Positions 10,829-21,700 of a stretch of 64,000 bases of DNA are shown here, piece after piece. Under the pieces are notes generated by a model. The model had not been told where the DNA came from, searched no databases, and saw only the letters and a list, made by a program, of their open reading frames with translations. Position 1 is the stretch's first letter; each line of letters opens with the position of its first letter. The DNA is taken from contig CATQJL010000223.1 in NCBI GenBank assembly GCA_958299035.1, positions 7,119,753 to 7,183,752 on the forward strand, given 5' to 3'. Position numbers and translations under genes: made by a program. This DNA is from Cylicocyclus nassatus. Its lineage: Eukaryota; Nematoda; Chromadorea; Rhabditida; Strongylidae.

Positions 10829-13162
10829 TCCCCGTCTCAGGCCCTGACTTTTGGCTTCGAAAGTGCATGGTCATGGGTGTGTGACTTGTAAGGATTAGGG
10901 CATGAATAATGATGTGCTAAATTCTTGACACCCGTAGATGGATGGCACAGAGGTGAACTACTGTAAACACCTACTCTTGTGAAAAGGACATTTGAGCAAG
11001 ATGGATCTAGTGCTATATCACTTGTAAGTAAATATGAAAGACACTCGTAGATAAGCCATCGGAAGACATTTCCGACGTTTTTGGCCGAAAATGTTCGAGG
11101 GACTGAGCAGAAGAAGAAATAATGGATGTTTCTTTATTTAGCAGCACCTGAGCAAAAGATTGGCGTATTGACTAGGAAAGTTCGGCTTTCAAATCTGGGT
11201 GTAGGTCCTCCAATATCGTCACCAGCTTACTATTTCAGATAGAACGCAATCAAGGAAGATGATCAAAAGTGCTTCAAAGGATACTTACGCGAGGTTTTTT
11301 GCCCAAATTGCGATTTTGAACCTCGACAATGGCGATAAGGTCAAAAGCCGCTAATCTGACAACTACGTGCGGCCCCAGTCGATGTTTGAGAGTTCTTTAC
11401 TATTTTCTCTATCGTAGAAGCTTTTGTATCAAATATTGGAACAAGAAAGTAGCTTTTGATCTTTGCAATGCGATATACGTGAAGATCTAAACCTAATAAA
11501 TCTTCACAGCTCACGTCATTAATTATTATGATCATATCTAACACCACCTATCATAACAACTTATTTGCTTTTGTGCTGTTTTCGTCATAATCATAAGTTT
11601 ATAGGCGAGTGAATGAAGTGAAGAAAAGCGGGAAAGAAAACGGAGAGGGGAGGGAGGAGAGCGTGAAAGAACATGGCAAAAAACACCGAAAAACCTAGGC
11701 CTACGTTCTTTTGAGGAAGTCAAGAAAAACCCTTTTTGTCCTGTAATAAATTTTAATCTTGATGGCGATTGATAGCAATTTCACCCGAGCACCTCAGCCT
11801 ATTTCAACACGGTAGCAGCATGGCATGACATCCGAAAATGAAGGTACATTATGCTTCTTTCGTAGAGAATATGGTTGTTCCAAAAAACATCATATAAAAG
11901 ACTTATCAAAAAGAAGAAGGATTGGACAAAGAACTGCAAATGACCGGAAATTATATCTTGAACTTACGAGTAATAGACGAATTTCGATGTCTTTTCCATA
12001 ACCTAGTTTTCCTTCACGAAGTTCTAAGAATACTTTTATGTGTGCATTCGTCCCTTGTGTTGTTACCCCATTGTTTATGGCTACTGCAAGCGCGTTTGAG
12101 CATTGTTTTGAACGGCGAAAATAACGCTGAAAACAAAATGCCTCTTGTAAGTACGTAAGTTCATGGCCATTTCTCAAAGATTTCAGATATAACAATGCAG
12201 TTGGGAGGCCAGCTACATCCATAGTCTAAGAAACATAAAATCTATGTTCCATACTTCTCCTTCGGAGCAAAAAAAACTGGAGTTCATTGTCATGTGCCAA
12301 ACTCAACTTATATTAAGCTTCATAGTCGCAAAGAAGCTCAGCATTGTTCTTGGATAGAGTGATAGTCAGCCCGATCCACCTACCAAATCATTCAGACAAG
12401 TGTATGGTTTGACTGATTGAACTTATATCACTGGAGAACGGATGGACTTAAAAAGCAGTTGTTCTTAAGCATCGGACTAATCTGACTCGATTATCCAGCG
12501 CAAATGAGCCCTACTACGCTTTGCTTCCGATGAAATGCGATTCCTTAGCGATTGAAGATTGTTCAAGGGTGCAGACAGCAAACAACATCAAGTCATTTCC
12601 GCAGCAAGAATGAAAGCAATGACGAAAGATTGAATATCAGGATGGGATAAAATGTGGAAGATTTGGCCACTGAAGATTTTTAATCGTACCCTGTAAGCGT
12701 ACTCGATATAGTGATTCCATACAGTAAAGTTACCGTGCTTAGGTAAACCGAATGCACGGCATAGGCAGAGGCAATAAAGTGATTTTTTCATAAGAAACAT
12801 ATTACTGCAAATTTGAATTCTGGGCAGGAAAGAAACACTAGACAGCTCATACAAAATCTCCAGTTTGTTTAATTTATCAACATTTTATTCGTAGGACAGA
12901 ACTTTAAATTCAGGACTTTTCTGTATTTTGTTTCCTTATGTATCAGTTTGGAACATTGCTACGATTACCGTAGTCGCACCGTGCACAGTGCTTACCCAAA
13001 ATGAAGACCATATTCAGAGCTAGCATGAGTCCCAAAACATAGTTTATTACGGAAATTTATAACTGTTACTTCCTAAAATATGACTACTGTAACTCGAAAT
13101 ACAACGCAGATGATCATAATAACGGATATTTTTAATTAACCTCTGATGGACCTCTACCCCCT

Positions 13163-13173
13163 CCCCCCCCCCC
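13163..13173. repeat. C11 homopolymer tract
   Basis: Eleven C within a pyrimidine-rich stretch (13150-13195, almost all C and T on the plus strand). Confidence 0.9.
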
Positions 13174-13944
13174 GCCTTCTGTTCCTCCCCTTCTCAATAT
13201 ACGTTCATTCTTCCCAAAACGTTACCATTTCAAAACATATATGGCTCACCGATGAGTCGTAAGTATGACGAATAAAAGAGAGTAGTCTGAAATGGCATAT
13301 CTGAAAAAGGGGCTTAATGTGGATGTGCTGAAAGACAGCCATAAAACATATATCTCAAACATATATAGCTTTCTCTAATTATGGTATATTGAGCCGCTCC
13401 ACTTTTGGACGAAAAACAGCTTCGATGAATAGAAATACAAAAATGAGCGAGATCTGGTAGATATTAATGTAGACAATTCAAAGCAAGGAAAAGAGAAACT
13501 GCAGAATTTGACAACGACAGAATGAGAAAAACTATTCAGCCGGCGAGCCGGCACCAATGCCTCGTGTTTCCGTGATAAGGACATAAAAATTAATAACCTG
13601 CACGCTATCAGTGAACAAAAATTCAAAAACTACTAAGAACAACCATTTCTTTTCGTCCCAGCTATTGTTGTTGTTTATCGGTAACGAGAGTTGGCATTTG
13701 GGGTTGACAGCAGCTAATCCAATTGACACTATCAATTACATGTTATGTGCACGAATCTGAAGAGTGAAACTTTTTTTTTCGAAAAGGCGAAGACTTTATA
13801 AGTGGTGCAAAGGCAGTTTGAAAAGAGACGAAGACTAGGAGGATTTCAAGTAGGTAAGCATGCTAGGAGATTACTGCGTTAGCAAGAAAGTTTTGAGTGT
13901 AATGCCTTTTTGTAATCAGTGCTTTTTAACTGCTAAAGAGAGTT

Positions 13945-14440
13945 TTGTAGTAGTTCATTTACACTCACAAGGGAAGGAAACTTAGATTCGTCCTTTGAGA
14001 TGAGACACATATATTTAGAACAGCTTGGAACGCTAATTCCAAATTTGTTATTCTTGGCTGCTTAGCGTTATTCTGAAGCGAGTTATGGTCTCTTTTCTCT
14101 GCAGAGTTTGCGTGCTCCTCGACCTAATGATGCTACAGTGTCGACGTTAGGTGGTTTCGGAATTGTATAATGCGCCCTTTCCAAACTGAAGGAATTATTC
14201 TTATGCTAGTCCAACATCTTCGCACTTTTTTTCGAGCAGATTCTCATCCACATGCCTCTTACGACATTCATAAATTTGTTACATACTCACTGCGGCAAGC
14301 CCATAACTCGCTTCGGAATGATGCTAAGCACCTAGAAACAGCATACTGGAATCAGCGTGCAACGCTAATTCCAAATATATGTGTCCCATCTCAAAATGCG
14401 AATCTAATTTGGTATACTTCCCTTGTCAGTTCATTTCAGC
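13945..14440. repeat. Foldback (inverted-repeat) element with ~140-bp diverged arms
   Basis: The left arm (about 13945-14085, ending AGCGAGTTATGG) matches the reverse complement of the right arm (about 14298-14440, starting CCATAACTCGCT). The arms share blocks such as CACAAGGGAAG, TTAGATTCG, TTTGAGATG.GACACATATAT and GTGCTTAGC. They have diverged noticeably, so the element is old. The open frame at 14170-14466 crosses the loop and right arm and is not considered a gene. Confidence 0.7.
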
Positions 14441-14535
14441 TCTCCAAATTCTTCTTCTGCAAATAACTTTTCGAGAATTTCATTCTAGTAAATCCACTTC
14501 ACTTCTTCTACTATGCTTCCTGCTTCAAATCAAAC

Positions 14536-14572
14536 AGTAACAGTCTTCCAACGCAGTTGGAAGACTGTTACT
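14536..14572. repeat. Perfect 17-bp-stem hairpin with GCA loop
   Basis: AGTAACAGTCTTCCAAC is followed by the loop GCA and then its exact reverse complement, giving a 17-bp stem with a 3-nt loop in single-stranded form. It lies about 95 bp to the right of the foldback element at 13945-14440. It has no U-tract and is not adjacent to a gene. It may be a relic of a tiny MITE or a by-product of replication. Confidence 0.9.
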
Positions 14573-16191
14573 CTATTTCAGTTCATCTAAAAGGCAAAGT
14601 TTTTCCAAAGATAACCAGACTTTGATTGACCTAGTTTTAACGATTATGCTTCAGAGAATTTTCCGAATAGTTCACGAACCAAGAGACTCAGTATTGAAAA
14701 ATTATATTCTTGCCAGAGCGAAATGACAGAAAATGTAGAGTTGCTGCAAAATACGGAATACGCGCTCCATTCTTCTTCTTCCATTCTTGGAAGTATGTAT
14801 TTTTGTTCAAAACTTCAATACATACAAAATTTCTTTGCATTTCTAGTGAAAAAGATGCGTACCATCGCCTTGATAAATTGTGTTTTTCAAGTAAATATTA
14901 GTACAAAGCGCGTATAAGTATGCATACCATTCCTAGTGTTTATGGTTCTTGGTCACGCGTAAGGAAGTTGCGTAAACACTCGAACGAGCACCTATTTGTT
15001 TCTTCAAAACGTTTTAGTATAGGTTTCTGTATAAGTGTTGAAAGTCCCTGAAATATGTATTGTATTTATCTACATAATGAATAAAATTTTTATAATTACG
15101 CTACAAAAATCAAAATGATACAAAAATTGTACTTATGAAAGAGAGAATGCTAGCGAGTAGATAATGTATGAAAAGGAGAGAGAAGTCTTCATCAAATATA
15201 GCAAGAAATTTTCACAACGAACTCCTAAAACATGCATTTATCCGGATTCATGGCGAGTACCAAATAGTTGAACAGGTAAGCAAATATGATTTTTTGGCTT
15301 GAAGACAGTCGTGAATTCATTGTCCAAATATCAATATCTCTTATGAAGAGCTTCGTCTGAGAATATCGTCTTTTTTTTATAATACTTGAGAGGAGTGAGA
15401 AGTGATGAGACGCGTGATTCATGTCATTAAACTCTGCTTTTACTTCTATGCTTTCGCGAAAATGTCTAACTAACTCTTATAGGGAGGAGATACAAAAGAG
15501 TGATTTAAAATTTGGCCTTTCTCTTAATACGTACGATTTTTCCTCACTAAACTGCTAGCCAGAAAGTTCTTGAAAAGGGGAAGAGAGTATGTACAGAGTC
15601 GAAAGAACTCTATAATTATACTCTCTTATTATTCTCTTGTAGAGACCTCATTAAAACTACACAATGACCGAAACCTGCATGTATACCTCGCGCCATTTTT
15701 TCCATTAAGAGAAACCTTACTGTTGTCTTACTTGGCTAATAGAAATTATGCGCTGAGTTACATATAATTATGGATACTAGAAGGGAGGAGAAACAAGATC
15801 TGCAGACCATAGATTATCAGCTAAAAATGCAGTCATCATCTGCACAATGTCCTTTTTTAAGGTTGAGTTGTTTATAAGAACATCTCAAACCATGTGGGAG
15901 TCTGTGTTCAACATAAAGTTCCATAAAACAGAAACGTGTTGTCGGAGTCATTAAAAGTGTGAGAATGTTACAGAAAAGAGTTTACGGCGTTATGTAAATG
16001 ATCTCGTCGCATTATGTAAGTCGTTGTTGATATAGAGTCCTCGTTTCTCATGATTTCCTATTTGAACAATCTGACAATCTAATTTTCATAAATTCTCATC
16101 CAAACAAATCTTTGATTTACAAGGAATGAAGATGTGAGAAAATGGGAAACTCCGAGTGCTCACACTATGAGCTACTTATTTGGAGATCCCT

Positions 16192-16340
16192 ATTCTTTAA
16201 TTTAACAGGATTCGCGGCTGGGAGGCGGATTTCGAGGTCTAATTGAGGCTAGGAAGTGATCAGAGAGCACGTACGCGAGAGAGAGGCAGACTGCGCCGCG
16301 GTGCGAGCGGTCGCCTTCCAGCCGCCAATCCCATTGAAGG
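16192..16340. mobile_element. GC-rich foldback MITE (GCGGCTGG family), copy 1
   Basis: The left end (TTTAACAGGATTCGCGGCTG) and right end (CCTTCCAGCCGCCAATC...TTGAAGG) are imperfect inverted repeats. The interior has the family signature CAGAGAGCACG..CGAGAGAG.C(G)CAGACTGCG. Other copies are at 27845-27976 and 42351-42527. It is much more GC-rich than its surroundings and non-coding. Confidence 0.8.
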
Positions 16341-16968
16341 TATGTACGTGCGTAGGCTTCGCCAGAACTTATGAATGCGTGTGAGTTTCAAAGGGAAAAC
16401 TATGGGACTTTGCGTATTGATATTATTATCTTATGTAGGAATGATTTTAGGTTCAAAGTGTCCTTTTCCTCCACATCACTATTTCTGCTTCTACCTCAAA
16501 ATGAGAGTCTCCACCCACGCGGATAGTAAGGGCGTCGGAAAATAGAAAGATGCCCATAATTTAAAAATGTAGTAATACAAACAACAGCAGGCTAGAAAAC
16601 CAACCAATTCGGACATGACCGGCAAAGCTATTGACGTGAATGGTCAACTCGTAGATGCAGATTGCTGTGAATAATTTTTTCAAAAAAAACAAACACTTGC
16701 CAAAAGAGGAAGACATATCTTGGAGAGAAAATGGCCTCAACATCGTTTCAAGGCCAATGCCATTCTTGTTTTATTCGAAGGGGCTCATTTGACGTTCTGG
16801 TACTGAAGGACAGTTGAATGAGTACCATAGCGCACAGTGTAGTAGTAAAAAATCGTTTCTAATTGTAAGGAGGATTTTCCTCGAGCTTTTTGCGAGGATT
16901 TTCCACATTGTCAGCTGCACCTCCTTCAATCATCACGCGTCTGACTTTTTTGAAAAAAGACTCGAACT

Positions 16969-17510
16969 TTGACACTAGTCAAAAAACGAGACACAGACAG
17001 TAAGCGTTGCGAATATATGAGCACAAGTAAATGCTCAAGTTTGAAAAATAAGATTCATTTGAAAGGGTCTGGATTCTGGATTGCGATAGACTATGTAGTT
17101 CTTGGCCACCAAATGATACTTGCACGGATTTTTATTCGTAAACGATTGCTCAAGACCACCTGTGGGAGAGTGCAGATGCGAGTCCGAGTGAAAATCCTTT
17201 CACATTGCTAAAGAAATCCACACAGCTTTTTTCAAGTTAATATAGCAAATTTAGTAAATTTGTCTTTCCAAACGTTTTGTGGTACGAAATTCATCACGGG
17301 ACAGACCAACGAAACGTCAATGACTTCATAATGGAAATTAGATCGAGCCTTCTACACCCTTCATCAAAAAAGGACCTTGCAACTGTAAATCGTCTTTCCC
17401 CAGTCAAAACACTCTCAAAAATGTATACCATCCACGAGCATGCGCCTGTTGCTGACTCAAAGAGTGCTGTAGCGGTTCGGGTATCTGCTGATATAACGCC
17501 AGCCAACTAA
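16969..17510 (+). other. Two unassigned plus-strand open frames
   Basis: Frames at 16969-17211 (80 codons) and 17277-17510 (77 codons) have protein-like composition. The first carries a hydrophobic segment (G-F-W-I-A-I-D-Y-V-V-L-G) followed by basic residues. The second ends A-V-A-V-R-V-S-A-D-I-T-P-A-N before its stop. The complementary strand of the second is also open. No shared splice pair, domain or paralogue was found, so I list them as candidates only. From 17511 to 18161 I see no gene. Confidence 0.15.
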
Positions 17511-18161
17511 TCACAAAAAACCGCAAAGATAAAGAGAAAATGCATGTGATAACGGGTTAAACAAAAAAATCTGACTAATTCGGTTCCAGTGACAAGCATA
17601 GACTGTCTCTGACATCTTAACTCTGTAAGCGATCACAAAAGCAAGGAAAAATGCAAGCTGCAAAGAAATAACATTTCCGTCAGCATCTAAAATCAGTAGA
17701 AAATTATTGAATGCAAATTCGCTTCGTGACCTTGCACACCCTGTTAGCCTGAATAAAATATGGTTGAAAGAGACAAGTGGATCAAAGTTTCCGATAGGGG
17801 GTGGGAGCACACGGAAGGGGACAATGCGCGCAAAATGCAAGGAGTGCAAAATCGCACCTGCATTTTACAAAATTTCAATTGTGGGATGAAGTCATGTACC
17901 TGCCACCATCCCCAACCCCCTTCCTTGGCGCCGCGTCACTCTAGCGCCGATGGGTTTTGAAAGGCACAAAAACTGGGGACTGTCAAATTTCGCCCCTCCC
18001 TTCTGATAGTTTTTGAACGCAAATGGTTAGCTGCGCTCTTAGAATAAATCCAGAAGTTTATGCATTCCTCAAGTCAGCCAAAGTAGAACCTTTCTGTAGC
18101 TCGCTGATTGCTTAGACAATTTTTGACGTGGGGTAATCGTGACGAATTAGTGAATTATTTA

Positions 18162-18403
18162 CAGTCGTTTTCAATACGTATTGGTTTTTTCTACCGTATG
18201 CCTTCCAGCCTCAACATGACGTGGATTGGTGTGGATTGGTGTGGATTGGTGCGGCGCCGCCGAGAAAAGCAACGCGGCTCAAACCCGAAGCGATGCGGCG
18301 CCTCACCAATCCATACCAATCCACACCAATCCACACCAATGCACGTCATGTTGAGGCTGGAAGGCATACGGTAGAAAAAACCAATACGTATTGAAAATAA
18401 CTG
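18162..18403. mobile_element. Foldback MITE with tandem TGGATTGGTG decamers
   Basis: TA at 18160-18161 and 18404-18405 flanks inverted arms beginning CAGT and continuing TTTTCAATACGTATTGG, CTACCGTATGCCTTCCAGCC and TCAACATGACGT, in all about 70 bp. Inside, each arm carries three to four TGGATTGGTG decamers in opposite orientation, meeting at a GGCGCCGCC/CGGCGCC-rich centre with a short unique loop. Arm identity is high, so the copy is young. Like the ACATGT element it combines long TIRs with a 10-bp-periodic core. The ORFs over it are repeat artefacts. Confidence 0.9.
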
Positions 18404-18479
18404 TAGATACCTTGACAAAAATATAGTCAAAAAACTACAATCCATTGATGGAGCAACACTACTCTGCTGTGACAGTGTT

Positions 18480-18790
18480 CCGCGTCACTTGCAATGGTGT
18501 GGAATGGTGTTGAGCATCACCGACTGGTGTAGCAAAGTTTCTCCTTCAGAGTTCTGCAGTTGTTGTGCATACCACATTGCTGCTACTGTGGTCTTCATCA
18601 ATAGTTGAAACGGTGTTCAGCAACACCAGTTCGCTGTTGGTGAGTAGTTCACAACTTGTAGCGCATGATGTTGTGCAGCACCATTTTGCTGCATCTGTTC
18701 TTCACCATTTTACGAATAGTGTGGAATGGTGTGGAATGGTGTTAAGCAGCACCAACTTTGCATTTCGGAGAAATTTAACAAACGTTGCCA
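18480..18790. repeat. Interspersed repeat with TGGAATGGTG decamers, locus 2
   Basis: It begins with TGGTGTGGAATGGTGTTGAG and ends with GTGTGGAATGGTGTGGAATG followed by GTTAAGCAGCACCAACT. Between them lie CAACACCAGTTCGCTG- and CAGCACCATTTTGCTGC-like segments. It is the same family as 7817-8010. It lies only 75 bp beyond the related decamer foldback element. Confidence 0.6.
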
Positions 18791-21700
18791 TTCTGCAGTT
18801 GTCAAGCAAATGTGGCCGGATGCGCTGATATGTTACCTACAGAGCTATTTCGAGTTTTCATAAGATTTTTTCATTTATTTAGAAAAACCAGATAGACTAT
18901 CTTGGTACTTTTATCTCAACCCACTTAAGTTATTTGTAACCCCTTCTCGAGAAGGAAAGCTGATACTCCACTGCTGTAGAGTTATTTGCAGCTTACTAAA
19001 ATCAAACTCGAGGATCTGCGAAGAGAGAAAGAGAGCAATAAACTTAGAGTTTTTTCACGGGATACCGTCTAAATATGTCGCACAAGCGATTGTATGAAAA
19101 AGTTGACGTTCGGTAGGGACTGTTGAACAACCGAAATTTTGTTATATTCCATTTCTTTTCAGCAGCTGATATATCACTTACAGTAGTATCGCATAATTTG
19201 CGATTAGAAGTGTTGTTGAGTTGTGGTATTGTTTAATAAGGAAGCACAGAAAGTAGAGAAAGCAACTAGCTACGATGGCAAAGACGTCTTCCATACAATG
19301 GAGTTTTCTTGAAATTCAACAACTTTAACGCATTATTATTGAGTTTCTTCATATCCATTATGCCGTTAACAGGAAACAAAGCAAGGCTTGAACCATAAAA
19401 AGTTTGAAAAGCAGGCAATCACACGAGAGAACAGCCACAGACGAACATTTTTTGGATAATGCAGAACGTCCCGTGAAGCGTGGCTGCTTTAGCTTTGTCT
19501 TAAAAGTGATTTTTTACCTGTTCTAACATAGGGTTAATGGGTCCATACACAAAGTGGCATTAGGAGGACACAATTTATCATGCTTGGTTTTGCATATCAT
19601 GGAAAGTACTAGAAATGGCAACAATTGTAGTAGTTGATAAATGTACAGAGCAGCACATTCCCCATACTGCCAAGCGGACAAGCAACTATAAATCAAGAAA
19701 GAAGCACTGCGAAAAAATCCAACCGAAAAGCGATAGCAAAGAACTGGTTGGGCTGAAAACGTTTCACAAATTTTCACTGTGAGGTAAATGAGAGCCAAAC
19801 GAGGTTATTTGAAGGTCAGAGGTTGTAAAATTAGATTTTAAGAATCCAAAACAGCCCTATTTGTGTCTTTGTCGCTAACGTATTCGTGAGATACACTGAA
19901 ATGAAGGAAACGAGCGACAGAAGAAAACTGAAGATTGCGATATGTTTCTGAACATTCTTTCTGATTTATACCACTTCTATAAAAGAACCACTAAGACAGT
20001 AAAAAAGAAGAGGTTTTCCTCCATAATTCGACATAGCAAGAGAACTGCAATTTTTTAGCGACATAAAAACACTTTCTATTCACATGTCACTCAATCAGAT
20101 CTAAAAACGGAGCTGCTTACTCAGTCTAACCAAAAAAGTGCCCACATGGACAATGAGACTGCAAATCCTATTTATCCAGCCGCTAAAGCTACTATTTTTA
20201 GATCGGTAAGATAAACGGACGCTCGAAAAGAGCTCTTTGAAGGTTAATTATTTTGATAATCAATTATGCCTATTTATTTTGAGAACTGAGTCGCCGACGG
20301 CAACCATCATAGCCAATGCTTAACGCCAAATAGGGGAAATATGAGCGCGAAATTCATAACGGGAAAGGCTTTTGCAATATATCCGACAATATTTCGGGAG
20401 AAAGTACACTAATAGTGCAGTACAGTGAGAAGAAAAACTGGAGGCGATAGTATTTATGGAAACTTGTTTTACATCTTCCTCTAACTCGCTTTCGTCTTCT
20501 CTATTATCTTTCATTCCTTAAGCGTTCTATATGGATATAAGGATGAAAGAAAAACATGAGAACGACTTCAAAAGTAAGAAAGTCCTTTTACTCACTCTGT
20601 TTTTCTAACTACAAGTCCTACGTTGTTTTGATTTTTGGCCTAGGAAGTACGAGATTATGCATATCGCGCTACTTGTAAAGATTATGACATGAATATTGAT
20701 GTGCTGAACTCTTAATACCCAAAGATGGATGACATCGAGGCAAACTATTGTAACACTTACTCTTGTGAAAAGGACATCTGAGCAAGATGGATTTGGTGCC
20801 CCCACTTCCACTGCTTCCACTCTTTCCTCCTTCCCTCTATCACCAGGCTGAAGAAGAATATAGCAGTGATCGACTCTCATCATTCATGGTTACCCTCGCT
20901 AACTTTTCAAAAACAAAGCGTGAAGCAGAGAATTTCGAATTTTGTTACTCAGAGGAAAGCAAATGCAGCTTTTCTTAAAGAGAGCAAGATAAGTTTGTCA
21001 AAACTTTCCATACTCATTTCTAGCGATGTGTACGAAGTGGGAAGAGGATTTAAAATATCCACAGTAAATACTTTGGTAACGAAAAGAAAAGAATTAGCGG
21101 CAGAACGCCTAATTATCGGGTACGACTGTTACGCAACTTTGTTCATTGTATCGCAGTGGGCTTATGCTTCGAAAAGATCGTCACGCAAGTTTTTTTCTGC
21201 CAAAGATAGAAATTTGAACTTTGACAATGGGGATGAGGTCAAAAGGTACTTGTCTGCTCGCTAGGTGCTCCACTTAAAGACATCATTTTTTCGACCACAT
21301 GAAAGGCTCTTTTTTTGTTTAAAGCTAAAGCACTAAGAAACAAGTACATAATATGGTAATATGTAACACCAAATGTCACAACGGTGGGGTTCACTTTTTT
21401 GCTAATATCGTCATAACCCATTCGCGAGAGAGGAAGAAAGTAGAGGGTAGAGAGGGAGAGAGGGGAGGAGGAGGGATAAAGTAAGAGGAAGGTATGAGGA
21501 GCGCTGCAAGATTTAGCATCTTTGGGTCCTTACCTAGTGGTCCGACTATTCGGAAAAAGTTTTTCCACGCATCATATGAGAAAGAAATTGTGGGCATGAG
21601 TATCGACAGCGGTTTGTCAGAATTCAGTCGAAATCGGTTAGTTCAATGGCGTGAGAACATTTGACGAAAATTGCGAGCTACAGTATGCTTCACCCGAACC

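Larger units (their letters stand above)
8700..16830. other. Diverged duplication block B
   Basis: Collinear with block C (19.6-27.3 kb) and in part with block A. Matching segments are at about 8700-8880, 9240-9330, 10862-11350, 12480-12650, 13500-13740, 14940-15040, 15560-15680 and 16500-16830. The best coding signature is at 8690-8860: plus frame D-T-I-F-H-A-W, then A-T-N-V-A-V-D-K-C. At 12495-12600 the plus frame reads through Y-Y-A-L-L-P-M-K-C-D-S-L-A-I-E-D-C. Copies are interrupted by stops or frameshifts relative to one another, so at least some are pseudogenes. The product is unknown. Mobile elements have inserted independently. Confidence 0.5.

Noticed and set aside
11300..11345. ATGGCGATAAGGTC resembles the reverse complement of the srd G-P-C-R-H-F codons
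   Set aside because: The frame and neighbouring residues do not match Srd, and the paralogous site at 21220 differs; judged coincidental.
11922..12158. Possible receptor TM7-like peptide near 12030-12115
   Set aside because: All three plus frames give short hydrophobic strings there, each closed by nearby stops, with no splice sites and no paralogous support.
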